In this document: positions 52,864-63,900 of the stretch, in pieces
Numbering within the stretch: the first letter of the stretch is position 1
How the letters are laid out: each line of letters starts with the position of its first letter
Assembly (NCBI GenBank): GCA_038501785.1
Contig: JBAMJR010000161.1
Location: 17,501 to 81,500, forward strand
Length of the DNA: 64,000 nt
Direction: 5' to 3'
Source: Myoxocephalus aenaeus
Lineage: Eukaryota; Chordata; Actinopteri; Perciformes; Cottidae
The notes under the pieces: generated by a model
What the model was told of the DNA's origin: nothing
The model's input: the letters and a program-made list of their open reading frames with translations, nothing else
The model's database searches: none
Translations under genes and position numbers: made by a program

Positions 52864-55225
52864 CTAGAAGGCAGAGAAGATCACAGTATAATAGGCGCAT
52901 ACATGTTTTATTATACATAATATTAGCTGTATTTTGAATGCTTGAATGAACTTGTTACCTCATAGACTTTTCACAATGGTGTGCACATTTATTAACACAC
53001 ACACTTTAAAACTATCCATCTGAATAAGTCATTCATTTTTTAAATAAATATAAAATCCTATCAGAAAAATCTCACTTATTTTGCTATTTTCCTTCTTTTA
53101 AGGAGAAACTAACTAAATGGCTTGTTAGCGTGGGCATTTCTGAAACAGTACAGACATGGACATGTATCCTCCTCATCACACGTGGTCCACCTCACCTCTG
53201 CCTTCATCCTCTTCGACACTCTCCTGACTGCTCAACACTGCGTCTGCTGCCTGGGGTGTATTTGTTTCGCGTCTTTGTCCCTCCCAGAGGACAGCAGAGT
53301 TATTCTGGCCGGAGCGCAGGCGAGGTGGTGTTTTGTGGTCACCAGGACTGAAGGATTGGGAAACTCCAGAGCCTCCTCTTGCCAGCCCGAGTGCCCAGCC
53401 GTGACGGGATCCCAGTTTACGGCGCACGCTGGAGCCGGAGCGCATGGTTGGAGTCCCGGGAGCCGAGATGTCCAGCTCTGTCTGGGAGGGAGCTTTTCTC
53501 GTGGGACAGGGAGAGACTGGAGCGCTGCGGGGGTCTGAAACGATATGAAATCAAGTCAAAGTTGATGTGCATACAAAGACCATAGTAATGTTAACATTTT
53601 GACATCAGTAAATTATTGGCTCCTTCATGCTGAGATAATCAATGATGGTTTTCAACATTTGTCTTCCTCTGTGCTGAATGTTTTACTGTGTGCCACCATG
53701 TTGGACAAATCTGCTGACGCTTTAAAGCACAAGCCAGGAAGGTACTTTAGTTTTCTTCCAATGCAAATGCAGTTCCAGGGACTCTGACGATGAAAGATGC
53801 CGAAATGAATTCGTGATATATAATAATTGGGGCTCAGGTGGGAGAGCTTGTCCGTCACTAATCACAAGGTTAGTTGTTTGATTCCGGGCCCCTCCTGTCC
53901 ACATGTTGTGGTGTCCTTGGCAGCACATTAGACCCAGAAAATGTGCCCCTGATGGCCCGACAGCCCTGCCAACCACCATTCTGTGAGTTTGTGAATGTGA
54001 TGTAGAAAAGCACTCTAAAATGAATAAGTGCTTATTTATAAACCCCTTATTTAGCAATTCTACGTTTTATACAAACAATAAAGGGAACTTGCTTTGTTAA
54101 GTACATTGATTTAGTTTCGTCAAGCACATAGGCTGAGATTTTATCCATGCATTTGTCAACTGCAATTCCTCCTAGGATGCATCAACCTTTTTTTTGAGGT
54201 AATTGGATGTATGGATATATTTGAAAGGTATCTAATTTAACCTTCTTTTTCTTTGACAATAAGGCCTTTCAGATAACAATTATACTCATGATGATCACAT
54301 TTAAATTCCTAAAAATGCTACTTTCAAAATGTGCCTACATAATGGTCTAAATTGGTAATCGGTGCCGTTTAAATTGCACTTCCAAGTAGATTCAAGTACA
54401 TTTTTCTAGAGAGCTGCTGGTAGAACTCACTGTGTCCCAGTCTGTTCAGAGTTGTAACACCAGCTGCAGCCCGAAAACTGATCTGAGGTCAGTTAACCCA
54501 CCATAAAGCGGGTGAGTTTCAGGGTTAAATGAATTATGGCAAATGTCACTTCAAACATATAAAATAGGAAAGGTGTGAAAAATTTCTTCTTACAAAGCAT
54601 ATCATTTATCTTGAGCAATTAAACTGGGATTTACATTACTTTTAACTGTGATATACATTTGCACTTTCTTCAACTTCGAGTCTCTTTCTGGGAAACAGGC
54701 TAGATAAAATCCACCAGTCCTCTTGTTGAGGAACGGAAAGAGCCGGGGCCTCTTGGTGTTGGTCCTGACACACAGTTTAGAGTACTGGGTTTATGGGGGG
54801 GATAACAGAAAATGCAATGCGAGGAAAAATTTAACTAAATGAGGACAATGACAGTATGTCAAAAAGAGAGAAAACATCATGAATGCAGGTTTGAGCTGAA
54901 AGCCTGGCTTTGAAAATGTCTGCAGAGAGTTTTATTCCCCCTCTCAGACAGTAAAATGCATTCCACCGTCAAGGTGCATTAAAAGAGGCTGAAGTCTTGT
55001 GAATATTTTCCTTTCAACATGTGGTTAGCAGAGAAAGCCGGCCTCAGTAAGTCTTGGCACTCTATAGGGAGAGATCTAACGAGAAGAGAGTGCTATCAAT
55101 GCCGACCACACTTGGTAGTCATGAGATGATTTGTATGCATGCCTGTAGCCTCGCTTGATGGGGTGAGCATGTGAGCATATCTTTGTGAAAACCAGTCGGC
55201 TGGTGTTTGTGTGTGAGAGAAAGAG

Positions 55226-55262
<37 letters not shown>

Positions 55263-57894
55263 GTGCATGTGTGCGTGCGTGCGTGTGTGGCCTCACCAGG
55301 CTGAGGTGTGTCTGATGTAAATTCAGTGCTGTCGGCCAGGTTTTCCACGCTGCCCATGGCGGTGAAGAGGGCGCGTCCATCTCTTCCTCCTCCCCGGGGT
55401 TTGATTAGCTTCTTCATCCTGTCCGCAATCCAGTTAGATTTCCTACGAGGACACAGAGGACAGGGACCATTCACAAAGAGGGATGAGCTCGGTGTGTGTG
55501 TGAGGGTGTGCACACTCACGCACAGCACCCAGATTTTTCAGAAAACACTTGGAGGATGCCAAGTGTAACAAGGGCTGCATGTTTTCAAAATGAGAATAAA
55601 ATGGCCCTGAAGGTGCCAGCCAACTGCCATTTATTGTGCCAACAAAAGCACTTTGTACCATGACGTCAAGAAAATCTATTTGGAAATGTTATAATTAAAT
55701 TGTCATTACCATATGAATTTGTAGAACTAGGGAGAAAATGCAATTCTGTGAGACTTGGATAATTTGTACACAACAATCCTAGTTTTTTAATTTTCATTTG
55801 TGGCACAAACTGTTTGCCAGCTGGCCAACGAAAGACAGGTGCGCTTCCTCAGAATGAATTCGATGAATTGAGTGAGGGGTTCTGCTAAACAGCTTATGAA
55901 CTGAAATAGCTGCACCTCAGTTTACCAATTTATTTTCTGATACTGACGCATCTTTGGAAACGAGCCTTCATGAGAGCACCACAAGTGGTTTCCTCCTCCT
56001 TTTATTGTGTGGTAAGAGGAACAGTAAGAGATCGTCCTCACAGATCTGATCATGATGCACTAAAGAGAGTAAGCCCTTATCCACAGATGTGTGTGTATGT
56101 CGGTCATGAACAATAATATATTGTATATGAGAAGCTTTTTATCGAAAGGATTATACAAACATATATTGCATTGTAACCGCTCTAAATCCTCAACATCGAA
56201 CGGAAGAGATTCTGTATACAAATGTGTAAATGTAAGCATACAACCTAAACACAGGTTGAAGCCCCCTTTTAATAATTACTTGTGAACCATAACATATACA
56301 GACTACAAGGTAATCTTGAGAGCGCAAAACACCACACAAAAAACTAAAGGAGGAAATGATGCATCATGTGTCTCTCAAACCAAATGGTTGCATTGTATCA
56401 AGTGAAGAAGAATAAAACAGAAAACTGAAGGCCAAAGTATTGACATATTGTGTTTTTGGCATGCAGCTATCTCGGTTCAGAAGTGCTTGCCAACTGTCAT
56501 CAGGGTAGTGAAAATGTTGAAATGGCAACAATGAATTAGAAAACAAATAATCCAAATTAAATCCTGTGTTTACACTGATATGTTGTCCATACCTAATGGG
56601 ATGGAGAAAATATAAGAAACACCTTCCAATATAATTAAATAAAATGGAGTCGGTTCAGTCCAATATCAGGTTAATATATAATTTTTATATACAGTACTTG
56701 GATTTGCTGGCTGGAGGATGCATGCTGGGCTCGAGGACTCTATACTGATCCATAATCTTCTCCACCAATTTCTGCTTCTCCCGACGGAGCTCGCTCAGCT
56801 TCTCCCTGAAGAAAAACACATGAAATATCAGCTGAGGAGAGTCTGTTTGATTCATTTCATGCATTCATTACCCGTGCAAATTGATGGGATTATTCTGAAA
56901 GTCGGTATGTAACGTGGTTTATGTGCATGAATCCGCCCTTTCCTGGAAACTCACTACTGAGAAATGGAGCTTTCTGTGCTGTTTGAACTGGACTCTTTTT
57001 ACAGCAGCAGATCAGAAAAGAGACTGAGTGTGGATGTTAATGTTCATGGCTGCTGGTGAGCGGAGGTCAGGGTTCAAGCTGCGTCTGGACAGTCATAAAG
57101 CAGGACATTGATGAATAGCCTGTGTGCTACTGTTATGACTCAGAGCGTCATAGGAAAAAGCCTCACCTTAATGCTGTTCACCTCCCTGCCTGAGGGGGGT
57201 GCTGTGATATGTTTTGCCTTGCCCTGTGCCTTTTTTCATTGCAGGTAATTGGCCAGCGGTACTTAGGAGGGAACCTGTGGGGGCTGGCTCTCTCTCCAGC
57301 TTCCAACCGGGCCGTGCTGCGCAACACAGATTCTTGGGTGGTGGGGTTAGAAGCCCTTTTTGTTTAACCATGTTTTCTCTTGTTTTCTGGTAGGGAGATA
57401 GGTAAGACATCTGTACTTTCTTTTGTTTCTTTTGTGGTCGAGGGAAGTTAGGTGACTTCAGATTGTTTTGTTTGTTATTTTGAGCCAGGCTCACCCTGAA
57501 GAATTTGTGAGTGCAAAATAAACAACCATTGTACACTATGTCAACAACGCTGCAGCATTGTTCCTAATTTGGGAGGTGGGGAGACCCGTCCATATGTTAC
57601 GCTCAGGCTCCCCTAGGCCCGGCGTAACAGCTACATGGAAGACGGCGCAGAATAAAAACACGAGATACAAAGTTGCTGGCAGTACGAGTTGACCGCTGGT
57701 TACTGACACACAGCTGATTGGTAAAAATATCAGGAATGTTCTAGAGGGGAGCAGCGCTCAGTATCGCATGACGGTCTTCTGGTCCGTTGTTTGGTCAGTC
57801 CACAGCTTTTCTCCACACTGTAAAACCTCAACAACTGTTGGATAACCCTTCAAATGCTATTCTTTTTTTTTTTCTTTCTTTCTTTCTTTCTTTC

Positions 57895-57952
<58 letters not shown>

Positions 57953-60900
57953 TTGAGAGAAGTAACAAAGCAAGTTCTGCTTTGAGAATGACAGTTTCAC
58001 ACTGATGAATGTTTTTCTGTCCTGCTATACATGCAGGATTACATTGCTATAAAATAGGGTGACCAGATTTGAGTTTGTGAAAAAGAGGACACTTCGTTCC
58101 GGGGGGGGGGGGGGGGGGGTAGCAGTAGTGTATAGCATGCCGTGAACTTACATTTACGTTGAGATCGGTCGACCAATGACAGTTCTCTCTACAGTCAGAG
58201 CTTGCGCAAGAAGGTGGAACGTGAGGGAGATACCATTTCCAAAACTTGTAAGGGGGTAATAACTATTTTCCCGGATTTAGCAAAATCCCGGACGTACCAT
58301 TTCCAAAACTTGTAAGGGGGTAATAACTATTTTCCCCGACGTAGCAAAATCCCGGACGTTTTTGGAATCCCTGCCGGACGCTTTTTTTAGGTCTCGAAAA
58401 GAGGACATGTCCGGGAAAAAGAGGACGTCTGGTCACCCTATATAAAACAAAAAACACATCTTCATATAGCAGTTTATGTACTTCAAGTAACACACAGGCT
58501 ACATATTATGATACTGTTCCCTAATTAATTTATTTATCAAACAGAAATCTCTTATATTTCTTGTAAGGCAGACATTCATGATTCCCAGAGGATGAAAACT
58601 GACGTTTGAGAGAAATATTTTAAACACTGTTGGATAAATTGCCATGGATTTTATTACAGACCTTCATGTTGCTCTCAGGATGAATTGTAAATAATTCAAG
58701 GATAATGATATTCCCATCAGTCCCAGCTCTGCTTTGTGTTTAGTGCAAATTTGCAAATGTTACAACGTAAACTTAAACTTTATTGGGATTGTCTTATACA
58801 TACTGGAACATACATGAAATTCAACCTCTGCATTTAACCTATTCTAAGCATTTTAGGAGTACCTGGGTAGCAACTTGAGGTTCAGTGTCTCGCTCAAGGA
58901 CACGTCTACATGCGAAGATCGAAACCACCAACATTGTGATTAAAAGACGGCCCCCTCCAGCTCCTGGGCCACATCCGCTAAACACACTAACAAAATAAGA
59001 TGTTGAACATGGTAAATGTTACACCTGCTTAGCATTAACATGTTAGCATGATATTAGCATTTAGCTCAAAGCACCACTGTGCCTTGAACAGCCTCACAGA
59101 GACACTTTTATGGTTTTAGACACAGAGACTGAGGCAGGACGCCTAGATGTCTGTGAAGTGTGCCTTTCAATCTGCTTTAACGAAAGAAAGTGTTGTGTAT
59201 ATGAGTTAGTTTTATTAAAAAGGTACACTTTTAACAATTCTTCATTAAATCTTAGCCAAACGGGACAAATGTTGTAAATTTTTGTATTTGGCCTGTTTAC
59301 TCACACACCACATGGACTAATATATAGCAGCTTGGACTGTTATGTCATCCAGTTTGTGATTTTATCTTTTCATGATGATCTGTATTTGGACTTGAATCCT
59401 GGTGTTAGTTTGAATTACATTCTCATTCATAATGAACAACACTGCAGTTTACTTGGCTCAGGACATATACCTGCTTTTCCTGCTCAAAAAACTTAAACTG
59501 TAAGAATAAACACTCCGTGTCAAATAAACGGCTCTAGAAATGCACTGTAAGCTTTTGGTTCTGAACTTACCTCATCAAATACTTTAGCAGGAAAAAAGAC
59601 ACAAGGTAAAATAAGGGAAGCTTTTGAGGTTTCAGTTAAAGCTTTTAGAACAAGCACAAAACCTTTTTGAACTCAGACGTGGTTTCAAGAGCTCTTCTGT
59701 TGTTTACGGTCTTTTTCATTCAAGTATCACAACGCTGAATCTAAGTGATGTCTACAACACAGCTCTCTATTCAAATAACTTATTTCAATAACATTAAAAT
59801 GTTTGCATTATAGGAGTGGAGAGGGTTTGATGTGAATGCAAGTCAAACTGACAGTCTCAAGGTCTGGGGCAACAGTGAGTCCCGTCTACATCAGTAGGAG
59901 TGCTTGATATTAGAGACTGTGAATTTCTAGCTCATTTTTATATTCATGTAGTCATTTCATCTATTATTAGTGTAAAACAATATTGAATAGAGTAGTTTTA
60001 ACTCCTCCTTCAGTGTGCCTAATGCTCAGGTGTTAAGATGTAAATTAAACTGGACATGACAATTATAATATACAGTTATATCCCCAGTACCCCTTCGGTA
60101 TTAAAGGAGTTTTCTTCTAGACAAAGTTATATTTATGTTTATTGTTTCTAACCGAAACGTAGTGTGTCTGAAAAATGAGTTAAATGCAATTCCTTTTTTT
60201 TAAATTTTGGAACCTGCATTGTTTTAATCCATGTTGTGTAGCTGGTTAGTTTCCTCTTGTCTTTTCTTGGTGCATTACTGCCAACTGTAGGCAGGAATAT
60301 TGTGATTCTCTGTGCTCACTCACACTCACTCACTTCATATAGCTACAGGGGGACTTTAGTATTTAGCAAGCTAAATGTTACCCTAAAATTATTCTTAATA
60401 TAAAACTATTTCTCTATTTTGTGTGAATCACATATCAAAATTACACATGCTGTTTGTTCCAAAGATTCAATAAAGTTCAAGTTCAATAAACTCATGTTAG
60501 TCAAATCCAAGACAAATTATCCTGTTCATCCCATTATCCCAGCATGCAATGAGGATTTGTTTTTCTGTAATTTAATGTGATTTATTTTTTATGATGACAA
60601 TTCAATTCAATTCAATTCAGTTTATTTTATATAGACAACTGTGCTGATATGGACTAAAGATTAAAATAAATGACTATGGGTCTGAACAATGCATGGCATA
60701 GAGACCCACCAGTGTTAAGGGCGGAGTCAGCGATTCTAATCCAATACACTTTGTATCAAATGCAGACGACATCTGCTCTGTGCTAGCTGTTTGCACTCAA
60801 TAAAAAAACCACAGCCCTAGCTCTGTAAATGTGACACAAACAAAGTGGCTTGGACTCGGCCACACAACACTATTCCGTCCAATCAGAAACACAGCGTCCC

Positions 60901-63900
60901 TGCTCATGTACAGGATAGCGTAGTCATGCACAGTCAGACCTCCACAGCACCTTCAGTTCTGGAGAACTATGCTCCACATAGGGGGTAAAAACGCGATGAA
61001 TGCCCTTGCAAAATAGATAGTGGAGATAGCAGAAGGGGAGAATGCTGCATGAAATGCCTGGCCAATGGCAGGTTTATAGCCACAGTCTCCATACAGTGAG
61101 TCAGACTAGTGTGAAAGAAAGGCAGCGAGAGGGATGGTGAATCGGGCACATGCTGACGATTGTTTTTGTTTGTTTGGGTGTTTCGTTAAAATATCAATCT
61201 TTCTCCCAAATCGCTGACTGTGCACCTTTAAAGACGACTGTGTGGTAGGTTGCTAAACAAAAATGTGCAATGTTTACAGTTTTTTTTCTCACTTATTTCA
61301 TGAAAAAATTAGAGAAACCTTTGTGACTAAAAAAGATCTTTTCAAGAAGGAAGCTTAAAATGAAGCTGCAAAAAAATATGTAATTAGTGAGAAATTATCA
61401 TTATACTTAAAAGGTGAAACCAGCACTGCATGCTCCCTATTAGTTCTGGATTAATCTGTCACCAGTCTGTTAGTCATTTAAAAGGATGACTGCTGAGTGT
61501 TGTCGTACTGTGAAATTGTTGTCTCGCAGTCTCAGACCTTTACACAAGTGATTTTCTGTCAGGGATATGACGACAGAGTGTGCTACCCCTTACAATGTTA
61601 ACAAATAGTGTTTTCTGTAACACACATTACTTAATTTTAATTTGAACAACAGCTTTAAATGTTTTTTTTGTGTGAGGAAACCTGATTTCTTCGTCAATAC
61701 AATTCTGTTTTCAGTAATTCTGTTTTGTCAGTAATTACAAACAAAACAAATGATCTGGCCTGTGCGTGTGTTTGTGTGTGTGTATACTGACTGGTATTCC
61801 CTCTGCTGTGAGTAGTGCTGGTCTCGGCGCTCCAGGCTCTGCTCCAGTAAGGCCCGGTTCTCCTTCAGCAGACTCTGGTTCTGCTCTGCTAAGTGTCGGT
61901 TCTCCTCCTCCATGTTCCCCTTGAGCTGAGTCAACAGCTACACACATAATATCAAATATATCAAAATAAATGGTTTTGTATTTTGGTATGGTTTGGTATT
62001 TAGTTTTTGTATGTGTGTGTTAAGGCACAGATCGCCATCAACGTAGAGAATAATTGCAAATGTAAAAGTTCATTTTCAAATAGTTGAAAAGTAGTCTGCA
62101 GTATTGAATGTTACATCTCTGAAAAATTACTCTGACTCTGACTTTCATAGTGTGTTAAGATGTCAAAAGCAACTGAAAGAGATACAAAAAGATCCAATAC
62201 ATGATGACTGAATGGCTGGGGCAATGGTCTAAGAAAACTGCAAACTTGTTTAATGAAACCTGACAAAACTGTGAAGCGAGAGGTCAGAGCTCAGCAGCAC
62301 TGACTGACTGAAAGGCAGTCTCACAAATTACCAAATAATTCCCTTAGCTGCTCTACGAAGAAATTATCTGTCAAGAAATAAGGCTGAAAATGAACCAAGA
62401 AATGATGTAAATAGTATAAAATGTGGGGGATGACTCAAAAATGTATGTTGATTCTGCATGTTTAATTTAGTTTTTAAGCATTAATCTCAATCTGAATAAA
62501 GTTTATTGCCAAGTGGGTTTTCACTTACAAGGAATTTTCCTTTGTGTTTGGTGGATACAATGAATATATTTAGAAAAAAATAAAAATACAGATAAAGTAC
62601 TGCATAAAGTCAAAAACCTAAATATGTATATGTATGCATATTTATGCTGCATAAATGTATACAAATGTGAAGAGAAACGAATCCTCGTGACTGGGTCTTT
62701 CCCGCACCGCCAAATCAGGCCAGGGCCGTAAAATGAAGGGGGTGTAAATGCCACTTCCTACCCCTCTACTTCAAGTGCCCTTGCTCTGACCACACCCATC
62801 TTCAAACTCTGCCTTCATCTTGCTCTCAATTACTCACCTACAGCTGGTTGCGGTGGTATGATTAGCAATTAGCTTAGCACAAAGACAGAAAGCAGGTGGA
62901 AACAGCTAGCCTTGTTCTGTCCAAATGTAAAGACATCCACCTACAGTCAGGTCCATAAATATTTGGACATTGACACATTTTTCATTATTTTGGCTCTGTA
63001 CACCACAACAATGGAGTTGAAATGAAGAAAAAAAAGAGGGTGGCCACATTTGAATTTGTTGTAGTTCCTACACCGTTCACCTGATTTGGATGTAAATACC
63101 CTCAAATTATGAAAAGTCTGCACTTAAAGCACATCTTGATTTTTTTTATTTCAACTCCATTGTTGTGGTGTACAGAGCCAAAATAATGAAAAATGTGTCA
63201 ATGTCCAAATATTTATGGACCTGACTGTACCAGCCCCTCTGAAGCCCCTCATTTGATATTTCTTCACCAGGTGCAGTGACTTCCTGCAGTCTCTGCTGGT
63301 TGCCGGGTAACCTGCTCAGACCTAGACAAAAGTGTACGGCACATCATGTTGTTTTTTTACACTCGGACAGAGCCATGCTGTTTCCCCTCATGCTAAACTA
63401 AGCTGACCTGACTCCAGCTAAATATTTACAAGACAAACATGAGAGTGGTATCCATACTACCTGTATTTCCCCCAAACGTCCAACTATTCTTTTAACGGTT
63501 TGTATTGCTATTGTCAACTGACAATGATTCAGAAAACAGGCTGGTCCACATACAGTATGTCTTGAGTCCTGCATTGATTTTGTGTATCTGCATCTTCTTG
63601 TACTACATTTCTTCACATATATCTGCAGACCAAAACTCCTGTACTAGCTTTTGATTCAGGGTTCATGAGCAGCTGGATGAATCAGCATAATGTAACATCA
63701 ACTTCTTAAACCTTTTACAGGAAGTCAATTTCCACCCGTTTCGCCCCTCAAACGACCGAAGACTTTCCTGGTTGAACATTTTCAATATTCAGCGCTCGTT
63801 TGACAGAAGAAGAGCAACGCTGGAGGCAAAGATGCTTCTACTCTTTATTAACTACCTGCTATTCAGTTTCTGTTTGGACTAATATATCATTTTCCTGTCA

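Noticed and set aside
53122..53538. 138-residue open frame on the plus strand
   Set aside because: Antisense shadow of the ccdc88b exon 53534-53196, which has family similarity and correct splice phases.
53829..53900. tRNA-like sequence with A and B boxes
   Set aside because: Followed by a SINE body and tail shared with two other copies; the cloverleaf is not intact.
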